In this document: one piece after another, positions 32,390 to 43,540 of the stretch
How the letters are laid out: every line of letters starts with the position of its first letter
How positions within the stretch are numbered: position 1 is the stretch's first letter
Assembly: GCF_000214035.2 (NCBI RefSeq)
Contig: NZ_AFHG01000052.1
Location: 124,001-188,000, forward strand
DNA: 64,000 bases
From: Methyloversatilis universalis FAM5
GTDB lineage: Bacteria > Pseudomonadota > Gammaproteobacteria > Burkholderiales > Rhodocyclaceae
Reading direction: 5' to 3'
The notes under the pieces: generated by a model
What the model was told of the DNA's origin: nothing
What the model saw: only the letters and a program-made list of their open reading frames with translations
Databases searched by the model: none
Translations under genes and position numbers: made by a program

Positions 32390-33671
32390 CCTGCGCCTGC
32401 AGCGCCTGGATCCGGACGGCCACCGCCTCGGCGTCGAAACTGGCCGCGTGCCGGTCGCGCAGCGTCAGCGCTTCGCGGTAGTACTGCAGGGCCAGTCGCG
32501 GCTGGCGCAGCTGATCGAGGCTGACCGCGAGGTTGTAGGCGTTGTCCGGCTGTTCCGGCGCCAGCGTGTAGGCGTTGAACCAGGCCTGCTGCGCTTCGCG
32601 CCAGCGGCCTTGCGAGGCGTACAGCGAACCCAGCGCCAGTGCCGCCGCGGACGATTTCGGCTGGGCCGCTGCGATGTCCAGCAGCCGTGCTTCCTGCGTG
32701 GCCGGATCGCTGTGATCGCTCAGCGCGACACGGGCCGCGGTGTCCGACGGATCGACTTCGGCGATGCGGCGCATCAGCTGCCGCGCGCGCGCTTCGTCGT
32801 TGTTGCGCTGGGCCAGCGCGGCCAGACCGTGCAGCGCGTCCGGGTTGCGCGGATCGGCCCGCAGTGCGCGCTCGTACGCCAGCCGGGCGCGGTCGAATTC
32901 GCCGGCCTGGAAGGCGGCATAGCCGTCGGCCACGTCCTGCGGCACCACAGGGGCGTTGCGGGTGATGCGTATCGGTGCCGCCGCCGGTGCGCTCGGGGCG
33001 GGAGCCGGCGCAGCGGCGGGCGCACTGAGCTGCCCGGACAGGAAGCGCGAGGATTCGGCCGGGGCCGCGGCCAGGGTAGGCGTCGCCGGAAGCGCCGCCG
33101 GCGCTAAGGGCGCCTGTGTGCCCGGCACGGGTGCCGGCGCCGCGGTGACCGGTGCTGTGATGATCGGTGCTGCGGCCGGTGACGCGGAGGCCGCGGGTTG
33201 CGGGGCAACCGTCGCCGCGTTTTCGCTGCCGGTCCCGACCGGCGTGGCGGGCGTGTTCTGCGCGAGCGGCGGCTGGCGGGCGGGCTGCACCGTCTGGCCC
33301 GATCCTTCCAGCGTCCTGACCTGCCACGCCACCCAGGCACCGACCGCGAGCAGCAGCACGGCGCCGCCACCCAGCAGCCAGACCAGAGAGGACGAACGCG
33401 AGGGCTGCGGCTGCTTGGCTTCGAACAGCAGACGGGCCGCTTCCGCACCCGGCGCGGCGGCGGGCGCCGGCGCAGGGGCCGGTTCCGGCACGTCCAGTCC
33501 GGCAAAGCGGGCGGCCTGGGCGATCTCGTCGTCGATCAGTTCGAGTTCGTGCGCCGGCGTGATGCGCGGCGCCGGCGCCGGTGCGTCCGGCGCGCGGACT
33601 TCGGTCGTGCCCTCTTCTTCGCGGCGCTTGGCCGCTTCGGCCTTCTTCAGCGCTTCCAGCAGCAGGCTCAC
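32379..33671 (-). CDS. mshN: TPR protein, MshN-like
   Basis: 430 residues. A cytoplasmic N-terminus MSLLLEALKKAEAAKRRE, the standard start of MshN/GspB-type proteins, is followed by a Pro/Ala linker, a membrane helix (about 95-117), a second Ala/Pro-rich linker to about 225, and tetratricopeptide repeats to the C-terminus (YAAFQAGEFDRARLAYERAL and similar units). It probably stabilises the secretin or links it to the inner membrane. It overlaps the secretin gene (ATGA-type) and the ATPase gene, so the cluster is one transcription unit. Confidence 0.8.
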   Translation of the reverse strand: MSLLLEALKKAEAAKRREEEGTTEVRAPDAPAPAPRITPAHELELIDDEIAQAARFAGLDVPEPAPAPAPAAAPGAEAARLLFEAKQPQPSRSSSLVWLLGGGAVLLLAVGAWVAWQVRTLEGSGQTVQPARQPPLAQNTPATPVGTGSENAATVAPQPAASASPAAAPIITAPVTAAPAPVPGTQAPLAPAALPATPTLAAAPAESSRFLSGQLSAPAAAPAPAPSAPAAAPIRITRNAPVVPQDVADGYAAFQAGEFDRARLAYERALRADPRNPDALHGLAALAQRNNDEARARQLMRRIAEVDPSDTAARVALSDHSDPATQEARLLDIAAAQPKSSAAALALGSLYASQGRWREAQQAWFNAYTLAPEQPDNAYNLAVSLDQLRQPRLALQYYREALTLRDRHAASFDAEAVAVRIQALQAQDGR

Positions 33672-35467
33672 CGCGCTGGCTCCTGAGCGGGGCGGGGCGG
33701 CGGCAGGGTGTTGGGCGGGAAGGCCGGGGCGAGGAAGTCGCGGCCGGGCAGCGCACCGGTGATCGGGGCGTAGTCGCCGTCCAGACTGGCGTCGTTGATC
33801 ACCACCGGGCGGATGAGCACCACCAGTTCGGTCTTGCGCGATGTTTCGTTGCGGGCCGACAGCAGCGGGCCGAGGATGGGCAGGGCCGACACGCCCGGAA
33901 TGCTGTCGCGGCGGTAGTTGATCTCGTCCTGCATCAGGCCGCCCAGCACCGCGGTTTCGCCGCTGGCGACGCGCATGACCGATTCCAGTTCGCGGGTCTG
34001 TATGACCGGCACCAGATTGGGGGCGCTGAGGTCGGGCGTCGGGTCCTGCGCGTCACCGACCTTGCGCGAAATGGTCGGCCGCACGTTGAGCAGCACGAAG
34101 CCGTCTCCGCTGATCTGCGGCGTCACCGCCATCACCAGGCCGACCGACACCGAACGCGGCGTCGCGGTGAAGCTGCGCACCGCCTGCTGGTTGGTGTTGG
34201 CGACCACGTCCGACTTGATTTCGAAGTAGACGATGTTGTTGACCACCTTGAGCAGCGCGGTCTGGTTGTTCAGCACCGACAGCTTGGGGCTGGACAGCAC
34301 TTTCACGTCGCCATAGGTTTCCAGCAGCTTGATGCTGTCGGTCAGCGTGCCGTTGCGGCCGAGGCCGATGGCGACCGGATTGTTGCTGGTGAAGTCGGTC
34401 GACGACGTGAGCAGCTGCATGTCGACGCCGCCGCGCCGGCCACCCATGGACAGCGCGCGCCAGTCTATGCCCTGCTGGTAGTTGTCGGTCAGCTGCACTT
34501 CGGCGATGGTCGCCTCGATCATGACCTGGCGGCGCGCGATGCGGGTGACCTGGGTGATGAATTCCTGCACCTTCTCGTGCTGGCGCGAGGTGGCGCGCAC
34601 ATTGATCACGCCGGTTTCCGGATTCAGGATGACCGAAGCGGCTTCGCGAAAGGTGGTGCGGCGCTCGGCGACCGGCGCCGGCTGCGCGCTGCCGCCGGCG
34701 ACCGGGGTCGCGGCGGGCGCGGCTGCCGGGGCGCTTTCACCGTCGGCCGGCAGCAGTTTGTCGGTTTCGCGCAGCAGGTCGCGCAGGTTGCGCTCCAGCG
34801 ATTCCCAGAAGCGGTTCTTCGCCACGTTGTCGATGCGCGTGCTGGAACTGTTGCCGGCGCCGCCGCTGGTGGTGCTTACGGTCGCCCCGCCGGCGGCACT
34901 GGTGACCGCGGCCGAGGTGGTCGAGGCGATCTGGGTGTTGATCGACACCGCGCCGCTCACGTCGCGCGACATGTTCACGTAGTCCACCCGGTAGCTGCGC
35001 AGGAAGGGCGTGTCCGGCATCACCACCAGATTGGGGCCATCCAGCTCGAAGCGCATGTCCACCTGATTGGCGATGCGGGTGAGCAGCTGGGGCAGGGTCT
35101 GGTCGATGGCGTTCAGCGTAACCGCGCCCTCGATGCCCGGATGGATGTCCACGTTCACCCGCGCGTCGCGCGCCAGCGCGAACAGCAGTTCGCGCACCGG
35201 CACCTGATTCACCACCACACTGTAGGTTTCGGTCTTGTGCCGCGGCTGGGGCTGCGGCGGTGCGACCGGTCGGGCGACCGGCGGCGGAATGTCACCGGCC
35301 GGTCTGGCGGGGATCCGGTCGGCCAGCACGTGGCCTTCGGACATCTGTTGCGGTGCGTGCATCGCGCAGCCGCCGGCCGCTGTCAGCAGGCTGGCGAGCA
35401 ACAGCGGACGCAGTGCGTGTCCGGCGAGGCGGCGTTCTTCTTGGGCGGGACGCATCGGTGCGGTCAT
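33668..35467 (-). CDS. mshL: Secretin, MshL type
   Basis: 599-residue outer-membrane pore subunit. After a signal sequence with a possible but imperfect lipobox (LLTAAGGC, Cys about 33), an STN-like domain appears (VPVRELLFALARDARVNVD, about 90-108). An N-domain has Ser/Thr/Gly-rich insertion loops, and the C-terminal secretin core contains VLSSPKLSVLNNQTALLKV and SGETAVLGGLMQDE. The long insert between STN and core is typical of MshL. The start is uncertain; ATG 35467 is chosen for the signal sequence and leaves 103 bp after mshM, while upstream ATGs give unlikely basic extensions. Confidence 0.85.
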   Translation of the reverse strand: MTAPMRPAQEERRLAGHALRPLLLASLLTAAGGCAMHAPQQMSEGHVLADRIPARPAGDIPPPVARPVAPPQPQPRHKTETYSVVVNQVPVRELLFALARDARVNVDIHPGIEGAVTLNAIDQTLPQLLTRIANQVDMRFELDGPNLVVMPDTPFLRSYRVDYVNMSRDVSGAVSINTQIASTTSAAVTSAAGGATVSTTSGGAGNSSSTRIDNVAKNRFWESLERNLRDLLRETDKLLPADGESAPAAAPAATPVAGGSAQPAPVAERRTTFREAASVILNPETGVINVRATSRQHEKVQEFITQVTRIARRQVMIEATIAEVQLTDNYQQGIDWRALSMGGRRGGVDMQLLTSSTDFTSNNPVAIGLGRNGTLTDSIKLLETYGDVKVLSSPKLSVLNNQTALLKVVNNIVYFEIKSDVVANTNQQAVRSFTATPRSVSVGLVMAVTPQISGDGFVLLNVRPTISRKVGDAQDPTPDLSAPNLVPVIQTRELESVMRVASGETAVLGGLMQDEINYRRDSIPGVSALPILGPLLSARNETSRKTELVVLIRPVVINDASLDGDYAPITGALPGRDFLAPAFPPNTLPPPRPAQEPAR

Positions 35468-35570
35468 GGGCGCGGGCGCGTTCGGTATTCGGTGACGGAT
35501 GGTACGCGCAATCCGCCACGGATCAAGATGACGCTCCATTAATGATGACTTTGGCATGAGCGGGCGCCGG

Positions 35571-37013
35571 TCAGCTGGACTCGCCGCGCAGGCTGCGTAC
35601 CGAGCGGGCCATGGGCCGGCTCGCGGCAATCCACTCCGGCAGCGCGCCGATCGCCTGCTGCGCGCTGCGCTGATCCGGAAAGTCGCCGTAGATCACCGCG
35701 ATCTGGCTGCCCGCAGGGGTTTCGGTGCGGTAGGCGCGCAGCAGGGCCGGATCGACCGCGCGGCTGGCCCGCCGCACATAGTCGAGCACGTAAGGCCCTT
35801 TGCCGGACGGTACCGACATGAGCTGTATGAACCAGCGCTCGGCCGGCGCCGAAGTGGTCCAGCCGCGGCTACCCGCAAGCAGCGCTTCCAGCGGATCGCC
35901 GGCGGCAACCTGCTGCGCGCCGCCGTCGCGAGCGGGTTCGGACGACTGCGCGTCCGTTGGCATGTCTGCCGGCTGAGCGGCCGCAGCCGGGGCGGCGGGT
36001 GCCGCTGCCGCGGGCGCCGCCTGCGGTGAAGCCGGTGCGGGCATCGCCGGGGCGGCGCTGGCGCTGCCGGCTGCGGCGGACATCGAGGCGGTTTCCGGCA
36101 GCAGCCGCCCGATCGCGATGCCCAGGCCCAGCAGGACGGCGGCCGCCAGCACGAACAGCGCCGGACGCACGAAGGCCGGCCTGCCGGCGGTGCGTACCGG
36201 CTCGGCCCGGGTGCGGGTGTCGGCGACCGCGCGTTCGGCATCGGCGATGCTTACGCCGTGGGCGCCGCGGGCGAAAGCGGCCAGCAGGGCCTTGTCCGCC
36301 AGCACGTTGATGCGGCGGGTGAGCCCGCCGGATTCGCGGGCGATGCGGGCGGTGGCGGCGTCGTCGAACACCGCCGGGCCGCGGTAGCCGGCCGCGCGCA
36401 TGCGGAAATCGATATAGGTGGCGACGTCGGCCGGCGACAGCGGATCCAGCCTGAAGTGCTGGGTGATGCGGTCTTTCAGCTGCCGCATGTCGGCGCGGTC
36501 GAGCAGGTCGTCCAGTTCGGGCTGGCCGAACAGCGCGATCTTGACCAGCTTGTGCCGCTCGGATTCAAGATTGGACAGCAGCCGTATCTGTTCCAGCGTA
36601 TCGGCCGGCATCGCGTGCGCTTCGTCGATCAGCAGCACGATCTGGCGGCCGACGCTGAATTCGGCCACCAGCGTGGCCTGCACCGCGCGCAGCAGCCGGT
36701 GCGGGCTGCCATCGGCGAGGTCGGTGCAGCCCAGTTCGTCCGCCAGTACCGCCAGCAGTTCGGCGCGGTCCATCAGCGGATCGGCCAGGTAGATGGGGCG
36801 CAGGCTGTCCGGCAGCCGGTTCATCAGTACTCGCGCCAGCATGGTCTTGCCGGTGCCGACCTCGCCACTCACCTTGACCAGACCTTCCTCCCGGCCCAGC
36901 GCGTACACGAGTGCGTCGAGCAGCGCGCTGCGGTTGGCGCCGCCGAAGAAGAAGTCCGCGTGCGGCGTGATCAGGAAGGGCGGCTCGCGCAGGCCGAAGT
37001 GGTCGAGATACAT
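35571..37013 (-). CDS. mshM: ExeA/MshM-family AAA ATPase with C-terminal SPOR-like domain
   Basis: 480 residues. The N-terminus MYLDHFGLREPPFLITPHADFFF is that of MshM/ExeA. Walker A is GEVGTGKT (50-57) and Walker B is IVLLIDEAHAM (about 125-135). A membrane helix (about 286-304) leads into an Ala/Pro linker and a C-terminal domain resembling SPOR (WFIQLMSVPSGKGPYVLDYV), which would contact peptidoglycan. ExeA-like proteins help secretin assembly through the cell wall. It starts 1 bp after the response-regulator stop and precedes the secretin gene. Confidence 0.88.
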   Translation of the reverse strand: MYLDHFGLREPPFLITPHADFFFGGANRSALLDALVYALGREEGLVKVSGEVGTGKTMLARVLMNRLPDSLRPIYLADPLMDRAELLAVLADELGCTDLADGSPHRLLRAVQATLVAEFSVGRQIVLLIDEAHAMPADTLEQIRLLSNLESERHKLVKIALFGQPELDDLLDRADMRQLKDRITQHFRLDPLSPADVATYIDFRMRAAGYRGPAVFDDAATARIARESGGLTRRINVLADKALLAAFARGAHGVSIADAERAVADTRTRAEPVRTAGRPAFVRPALFVLAAAVLLGLGIAIGRLLPETASMSAAAGSASAAPAMPAPASPQAAPAAAAPAAPAAAAQPADMPTDAQSSEPARDGGAQQVAAGDPLEALLAGSRGWTTSAPAERWFIQLMSVPSGKGPYVLDYVRRASRAVDPALLRAYRTETPAGSQIAVIYGDFPDQRSAQQAIGALPEWIAASRPMARSVRSLRGESS

Positions 37014-37014
37014 G

Positions 37015-38472
<1,458 letters not shown>

Positions 38473-38523
38473 AGCTCAGCGCGAAGCCGTGGATTCCGCC
38501 CGCCGGACGACGGAAGTGCATCT

Positions 38524-38531
38524 GCTACAAT
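38524..38531 (+). promoter_or_regulatory. Extended -10 candidate for the mla operon
   Basis: TACAAT (38526-38531) is preceded by TG at -15/-14 position (TGCTACAAT), an extended -10 element, 34 bp before the mlaF GTG. No good -35 is visible. The 92-bp spacer is shared with the divergent response-regulator gene. Confidence 0.4.
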
Positions 38532-38564
38532 CCGCCGCCTTTATCACAAGACCGTTCCGCGCTC

Positions 38565-39386
38565 GTGTCCGCACCCCTTCCGGCCGAAGACATCCTGGTT
38601 GACGTGTCGAACGTCGACTTCGCGTACGACAAGCGGCCCATCCTGTCCGGCATCAATCTGCGCATTCCGCGCGGCAAGCTCGTGGCCATCATGGGTGGCA
38701 GCGGCTGTGGCAAAACCACGCTGCTGCGGCTGATCGGCGGTCAGCTGCGACCCACCGGCGGCCAGATCCGCGTGGCCGAACACGATCTGGCCTCGCTGTC
38801 GCGGCGGGACATGTACCGGCTGCGCCGCCGTGTCGGCATGCTGTTCCAGTTCGGCGCGCTGTTTACCGACCTCAGCGTGTTCGAAAACGTGGCTTTCCCG
38901 CTGCGCGAACACACCGATCTGCCGGAAGACATGATCCGCGATCTGGTGCTGATGAAGCTGCACGCGGTCGGTCTGCGCGGCGCGCACAAGCTGATGCCGA
39001 ACGAGCTGTCCGGCGGCATGGCCCGCCGTGTGGCGCTGGCCCGCGCAGTGGCGCTGGATCCGATGCTCATCATGTACGACGAGCCTTTCGCCGGTCTGGA
39101 CCCGATTTCGCTGGCGGTGGTCGGTCAGCTCATCCGCAAGCTCAACGACGCGCTCGGCGCCAGTTCCATCATGGTGACCCACGACGTGCACGAGTCGCTG
39201 GAAATCGTCGATTACATCTACTTCCTGTCCGGCGGCAAGGTGGTGGCTCAGGGTACGCCGGACGAAATCCGCGCCTCGACCGACCCCTTCGTGAAGCAGT
39301 TCGTCAATGCAGAAACCGATGGCCCGCTGCCCTTCCACTTCCCGTCCGACGACTACCGGAAAACCCTGATGGAGGTCCGTCCGTGA
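38565..39386 (+). CDS. mlaF: Phospholipid ABC transporter ATPase MlaF
   Basis: 273-residue ATPase of the MlaFEDB inner-membrane complex, which moves phospholipids between membranes to keep outer-membrane asymmetry. Walker [12 protein letters not shown] (about 45-55), ABC signature [14 protein letters not shown] (about 147-160) and Walker [13 protein letters not shown] are all present. The GTG start at 38565 is used because the next ATG lies inside the first strand of the fold. It overlaps mlaE by 4 bases and begins the order mlaF-E-D-A-C-B. Confidence 0.95.
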   Translation: MSAPLPAEDILVDVSNVDFAYDKRPILSGINLRIPRGKLVAIMGGSGCGKTTLLRLIGGQLRPTGGQIRVAEHDLASLSRRDMYRLRRRVGMLFQFGALFTDLSVFENVAFPLREHTDLPEDMIRDLVLMKLHAVGLRGAHKLMPNELSGGMARRVALARAVALDPMLIMYDEPFAGLDPISLAVVGQLIRKLNDALGASSIMVTHDVHESLEIVDYIYFLSGGKVVAQGTPDEIRASTDPFVKQFVNAETDGPLPFHFPSDDYRKTLMEVRP

Positions 39387-40168
39387 CCCGTCTGCTGCGC
39401 GCCATGGGGGCTCGCACGGTCGATGGCATCTGGCGCCTCGGCTTCGCGACCCGCTTCTTCCTGGCCATCCTGGCCCGCTCCGGCACCTCGTTCGCACGTT
39501 TCCAGCTGACCATCCGGGAGGTTTTCTCGACCGGGGTGCTGTCGCTCATCATCATTCTGGTGTCCGGCTTCTTCGTCGGTCTTGTGCTGGGCCTGCAGGG
39601 CTACGAAACGCTGCAGCGCTACGGCTCGAGCGAAGCGCTGGGCATTCTGGTGGCGCTGTCGCTGGTGCGTGAACTGGGCCCGGTGGTGGCCGGCCTGCTG
39701 TTCGCGAGCCGGGCCGGCTCCGCACTGACCGCCGAGATCGGCCTGATGAAGACCACCGAACAGCTCAAGGCCATGGACATGATGGCGGTCGACCCGATCG
39801 CCCGCGTGGTGGCGCCGCGCTTCTGGGGCGGCGTGATCTCGATGCCGCTGCTGGCCGCGCTGTTCTCGACCATGGGCGTATTCGGCGCCTGGTTCATCGG
39901 TGTCGTGTTCATCGGCGTGGATGACGGTGCCTTCTGGTCTCAGATGCAGGCATCGGTCGATTTCCGCTACGACATCGTGAATGGCGTGATCAAGAGCGTG
40001 GTGTTCGGCTTTGCCGTCGCGCTGATCGCGGTATTCGAAGGCTATGACTCGGCGCCCACCGCCGAGGGCGTGTCGCGGGCGATCACCCGCACCGTCGTCA
40101 ATTCCGCGCTGGCCATTCTGGCGCTGGACTTCGTGCTCACCTCCTTCATGTTCAGGGGCAATGGATGA
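39383..40168 (+). CDS. mlaE: Phospholipid ABC transporter permease MlaE
   Basis: 261-residue permease with about five membrane segments and the MlaE/YrbE signature [24 protein letters not shown] (seen as [16 protein letters not shown] at about 98-113 and [12 protein letters not shown] after it). It forms the membrane dimer of the Mla complex. It overlaps mlaF and mlaD through 4-base ATGA/GTGA junctions. Confidence 0.95.
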   Translation: MTRLLRAMGARTVDGIWRLGFATRFFLAILARSGTSFARFQLTIREVFSTGVLSLIIILVSGFFVGLVLGLQGYETLQRYGSSEALGILVALSLVRELGPVVAGLLFASRAGSALTAEIGLMKTTEQLKAMDMMAVDPIARVVAPRFWGGVISMPLLAALFSTMGVFGAWFIGVVFIGVDDGAFWSQMQASVDFRYDIVNGVIKSVVFGFAVALIAVFEGYDSAPTAEGVSRAITRTVVNSALAILALDFVLTSFMFRGNG

Positions 40169-40641
40169 ACCGTACCGTTCTCGACCTTTGGGTCGGTGTT
40201 TTCGTCGCAGTCGGCGTCGCGGCAGTGTTGTTTCTGGCACTAAAGGTGGGCAACCTTGCGTCCGCTAACATCGGGGAGACATACAGGCTCCAGGCCAACT
40301 TTGATAACATCGGTGGCTTGAAACCGCGTGCGCCCGTCAAAAGTTCGGGCGTAGTCGTCGGACGGGTGACGGAAATCACCTTTGACCCGAATCTGTATGT
40401 CGCCGTGGTCAAAATGGACGTGGACAAGCGCTACAGTTTCCCGCGCGACACCTTCGCAACCATTCTGACCTCGGGCCTGCTGGGTGAGCAGTACATCGGT
40501 TTCGAGGTCGGTGGTGACACCGAAATGCTGAAGCCGGATGCCACCATCACCAAGACCCAGTCTGCGGTGGTGCTGGAAAAGCTGATCAGCCAGTTCATGT
40601 TCAACAAGGCTGCCGAGAGCCCGAAAGCCCCCGAGCAGTGA
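40165..40641 (+). CDS. mlaD: MCE-domain lipid-binding protein MlaD
   Basis: 158 residues: an N-terminal membrane anchor (about 8-30) and one MCE/MlaD domain with [19 protein letters not shown] (about 47-65) and [16 protein letters not shown] (about 102-117). It forms the periplasmic hexamer through which lipids pass between MlaC and MlaE. The length matches the single-MCE MlaD of other proteobacteria. It overlaps mlaE and abuts mlaA. Confidence 0.95.
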   Translation: MNRTVLDLWVGVFVAVGVAAVLFLALKVGNLASANIGETYRLQANFDNIGGLKPRAPVKSSGVVVGRVTEITFDPNLYVAVVKMDVDKRYSFPRDTFATILTSGLLGEQYIGFEVGGDTEMLKPDATITKTQSAVVLEKLISQFMFNKAAESPKAPEQ

Positions 40642-40673
40642 TGAATAGCGTGCGTAGCCGGAAAGCCCGACAG

Positions 40674-41552
40674 ATGACCAAGACCAACAAGCAGTCGAAC
40701 ATGAACCTCCGCGCGGTGCTCGCCGCGACCGCCGCCGCCACCGTGCTGGCCGGCTGTGCGACCTCGGGCAACCCGAAGGATCCGATCGAGGGCTACAACC
40801 GTGCCATGTTCTCGTTCAACGAGACGGTGGACAAGGCGGTCATCAAGCCGGTGGCTCAGGGCTACAACTACGTGACCCCGCAGCCGGTGCAGACCGGCGT
40901 GTCGAACTTCTTCGGCAACCTGGCCGACATCTGGACCAGCGTGAACAATCTGCTGCAGGGCAAGCCGGGTGACGCGCTGTCCGATGCCGGTCGTGTGCTG
41001 ATCAACTCCACGGTCGGTATTCTCGGCCTGTTCGATGTGGCGACGCCGATGGGCCTGGAAAAGCACGAAGAAGATTTCGGCCAGACCCTGGGCCGCTGGG
41101 GCGTGGGCGACGGCGCCTACGTGGTGCTGCCCATCCTCGGTCCGCGCACGGTGCGCGATACCGTGGGTCTGGCGGCCGACATCTACACCGACCCGGTTCG
41201 TGACGCCGACGCGCATCGCGGCTACCGCAACACCGCCATCGCGCTGCGTGCCATCGATACCCGCGCCGACCTGCTGAAGGCAGAAGACGCGCTGGAAGCG
41301 GCCGCGCTCGACAAGTACGCCTATGTGCGCGACGCCTATCTGCAGCACCGTCGCAGCGCCATCTACGACGGCAATCCGCCGCGTCAGGCAGACGATGCCG
41401 CGCTGCCGTCGCTGCCGGCCGACAGCCTGACCAGCAACGAACCGGTCGAATCGACCTGGAACCTGCTGCTTGTCGGCCAGTCGGACATGCTGGACGTTAA
41501 GGCTCTGGAAACGCCGGAGCCGGCTGAAGCTGCAGCCCCCGCTGCAGAGTGA
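40674..41552 (+). CDS. mlaA: Outer-membrane lipoprotein MlaA (VacJ)
   Basis: 292-residue lipoprotein with lipobox VLAGC (Cys about 28). The conserved MlaA core DPIEGYNRAMFSFNETVDK (starting about residue 36) follows, then NFFGNLADIWTSVNNLLQGK and EDFGQTLGRWGVGDGAYVVLP. It removes phospholipids from the outer leaflet of the outer membrane and hands them to MlaC. The start is uncertain: ATG 40674 gives a clean lipoprotein signal and has GGAAAG upstream; in-frame starts at 40638/40641 overlap mlaD and add 11-12 residues. The acidic Ala-rich tail is not conserved. In E. coli mlaA lies elsewhere; its place inside the operon is common in betaproteobacteria. Confidence 0.94.
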   Translation: MTKTNKQSNMNLRAVLAATAAATVLAGCATSGNPKDPIEGYNRAMFSFNETVDKAVIKPVAQGYNYVTPQPVQTGVSNFFGNLADIWTSVNNLLQGKPGDALSDAGRVLINSTVGILGLFDVATPMGLEKHEEDFGQTLGRWGVGDGAYVVLPILGPRTVRDTVGLAADIYTDPVRDADAHRGYRNTAIALRAIDTRADLLKAEDALEAAALDKYAYVRDAYLQHRRSAIYDGNPPRQADDAALPSLPADSLTSNEPVESTWNLLLVGQSDMLDVKALETPEPAEAAAPAAE

Positions 41553-41593
41553 TCGATTCCCGCCCGGACGTGTCCGGGCGCAGCGGTCGCCAC

Positions 41594-41626
41594 GGCCTGT
41601 CGCGTTCCGACAGGCCTCTTTCTTTT
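41594..41626 (+). terminator. Terminator-like hairpin between mlaA and mlaC
   Basis: GGCCTGTCG and CGACAGGCC form a perfect 9-bp stem with a 5-base loop, followed by TCTTTCTTTT. It lies inside the operon, 41 bp after mlaA and 13 bp before mlaC, so it may partly terminate transcription and lower mlaC-mlaB expression. Confidence 0.65.
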
Positions 41627-41638
41627 CTGGGAGTTCAT

Positions 41639-42280
41639 ATGTTCAAGCGCTGTGTCCAGTTTCTGTTGATCGCCTTCACGGCGAGCGCCTTCGCGCAGGC
41701 GACGGCGGTCAAGGCGCCTGACGTGCTGGTGAAGGACGTGACCGAAGAGGTGCTCACCACGCTGCGTACCGATCCTGCCATCAAGGCAGGCGACGCGAAC
41801 AAGACCGCCGAACTGGTGGAAACCCGCGTGCTGCCGCATTTCAACTTCACCCGCATGACCGCGCTGGCGCTGGGCAAGGAATGGCGCGCCACTACGCCGG
41901 AACAGAAGAAGCAGCTGACCGACGAGTTCCGTACCCTGCTGGTGCGCACCTATTCGAACGCGCTGACCAGCTACAAGAGCCAGACCATCGACTACAAGCC
42001 GTTCAAGATGGGCGCTGCCGACACCGACGTGACCGTGCGCACCCAGATCAATCAGCCCAACGGTCGCCCGATTCCGCTCGATTACGCGCTCGAGAAGCAG
42101 GACAACGGCTGGAAGGTGTATGACGTGATGGTGGCCGGCGTGAGCCTGGTGACCAACTACCGCGAAACCTTCGCCGCTGAAATCCGCGCGGGCGGTGTGG
42201 ATGGCCTGGTCAAGGCGCTGCGCGCCAAGAACAGTTCGACCGCCCCGACGCCGGCACCGTCTGCCGCCGCTGCCAAATGA
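41639..42280 (+). CDS. mlaC: Periplasmic phospholipid shuttle MlaC
   Basis: 213 residues with a signal peptide (about 1-18, ending AFA). The Tol-Ttg2/MlaC fold follows, with VLPHFNFTRMTALALGKEWR (about 62-81) and YALEKQDNGWKVYDVMVAGVSL near 150-170, both conserved in the family. It carries lipid between MlaA and MlaD. GGGAG lies 8 bases before the chosen ATG; the longer open frame upstream includes the hairpin and is not coding. The stop overlaps mlaB. Confidence 0.94.
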   Translation: MFKRCVQFLLIAFTASAFAQATAVKAPDVLVKDVTEEVLTTLRTDPAIKAGDANKTAELVETRVLPHFNFTRMTALALGKEWRATTPEQKKQLTDEFRTLLVRTYSNALTSYKSQTIDYKPFKMGAADTDVTVRTQINQPNGRPIPLDYALEKQDNGWKVYDVMVAGVSLVTNYRETFAAEIRAGGVDGLVKALRAKNSSTAPTPAPSAAAAK

Positions 42281-42576
42281 TTGCGCTGGAGGGTGACGTC
42301 CTGCGGGTGAGCGGCGCCATGCGCCTGCCCGAAGCCGGTGCGCTGCGGGACAAGGGGCTGGCGCTGCTGAAGTCCGCACGCTCGATCGACCTGTCCGGCG
42401 TGAATGACGTCGATTCGTCGGCCATCGCGGTACTGCTGGCCTGGGAACGTGCCAGTGTCGGGCCGGGCGGCCCGCTGCCGGTTACCGGCGCTCCGGCGGG
42501 GCTGACCAGTCTGGCCCGTCTGTACGAGGTGTCCTCCTTCTGCGGTCTGGACGCCGAGGCGTCCGTCGCATCCTGA
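42277..42576 (+). CDS. mlaB: STAS-domain protein MlaB
   Basis: 99-residue STAS-domain protein with the signature SIDLSGVNDVDSSAIAVLLAW (about 36-56; Ser near the phosphorylation-site position of anti-sigma antagonists). In the Mla complex MlaB binds MlaF and is needed for its activity. It is translationally coupled to mlaC (ATGA). Confidence 0.88.
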   Translation: MIALEGDVLRVSGAMRLPEAGALRDKGLALLKSARSIDLSGVNDVDSSAIAVLLAWERASVGPGGPLPVTGAPAGLTSLARLYEVSSFCGLDAEASVAS

Positions 42577-42625
42577 TGCATGACCGCGGCGGTCCGGCCT
42601 GCCGGACCGCCGCCGAAGTTTTCCG

Positions 42626-43540
42626 ATGGCTGATTCTTCCCCTGCCTTGCTGATCGAAGGCGTCTGCAAGCGGTTCGGTTCGCTGCAGGCGCTGGACCAC
42701 GTGTCGCTGCAGGTGGCGCCTGGCGAATTCTTCGGCCTGCTGGGCCCGAACGGTGCCGGCAAGACCACGCTGATCTCGGCCATGGCCGGCCTGAGCCGGC
42801 CGGACGCCGGCAGCATCCGCGTGATGGGCCACGACACGGTGGCCGATTACCGCGCCGCGCGCCGCAATCTGGGCGTGGTGCCGCAGGAACTGGTGTTCGA
42901 CCCCTTCTTTACGGTGCGGGAAACCCTGCGCATCCAGTCCGGCTACTACGGCCTGCGCGGTAACGACGACTGGATAGACGAAATCCTCGCCCGTCTGGAT
43001 CTGACCGCCAAGGCCGACAGCAATATGCGCGCGCTGTCCGGCGGCATGAAGCGACGGGTGCTGGTGGCGCAGGCGCTGGTGCACCGCCCGCCGGTCATCG
43101 TGCTGGACGAACCGACCGCCGGCGTGGATGTGGAACTGCGCCAGGGGCTGTGGGCTTTCGTGCGTGACCTGAACCGCCAGGGCCACACCATCGTGCTCAC
43201 CACCCACTATCTTGAAGAGGCGGAAAGCCTGTGCGGCCGCATCGCCATGCTCAAGCAGGGCCGGGTGATCGCGCTCGAACGCACCGCCGATCTGCTCGCC
43301 CGGCGCATGCAGCAGACGCTGCGGCTGCGGCTGGGTCAGGGCGCTGCGCTGCCGCCCGAACTGCGCGCCCGCGCGCGGGCCACGCCGGATGGTCGCATCG
43401 CGCTCACCGTGGACAGCGCGGACGAGGTCGCCGCCTGTCTGGCCCGTCTGCACGCCGAGGGCGTGCTGTTCGACGACATCGAACTGGCCAAGCCGGCGCT
43501 CGAAGACGTGTTCATCGCCATGATGCAGGAGGCCGCCTGA
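42626..43540 (+). CDS. ABC-2 type exporter ATPase (YadG-like)
   Basis: 304-residue ATPase with Walker A GPNGAGKTTL (about 40-49), signature LSGGMKRRVLVAQAL (about 138-152), Walker B VIVLDEPTAGVD and a C-terminal extension typical of ABC-2 exporters. The neighbouring permease gene begins inside its stop codon, so they form one transporter of the YadGH/NodIJ type. The substrate is unknown. This pair lies between mlaB and a bolA-like gene in many betaproteobacteria. Confidence 0.9.
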   Translation: MADSSPALLIEGVCKRFGSLQALDHVSLQVAPGEFFGLLGPNGAGKTTLISAMAGLSRPDAGSIRVMGHDTVADYRAARRNLGVVPQELVFDPFFTVRETLRIQSGYYGLRGNDDWIDEILARLDLTAKADSNMRALSGGMKRRVLVAQALVHRPPVIVLDEPTAGVDVELRQGLWAFVRDLNRQGHTIVLTTHYLEEAESLCGRIAMLKQGRVIALERTADLLARRMQQTLRLRLGQGAALPPELRARARATPDGRIALTVDSADEVAACLARLHAEGVLFDDIELAKPALEDVFIAMMQEAA

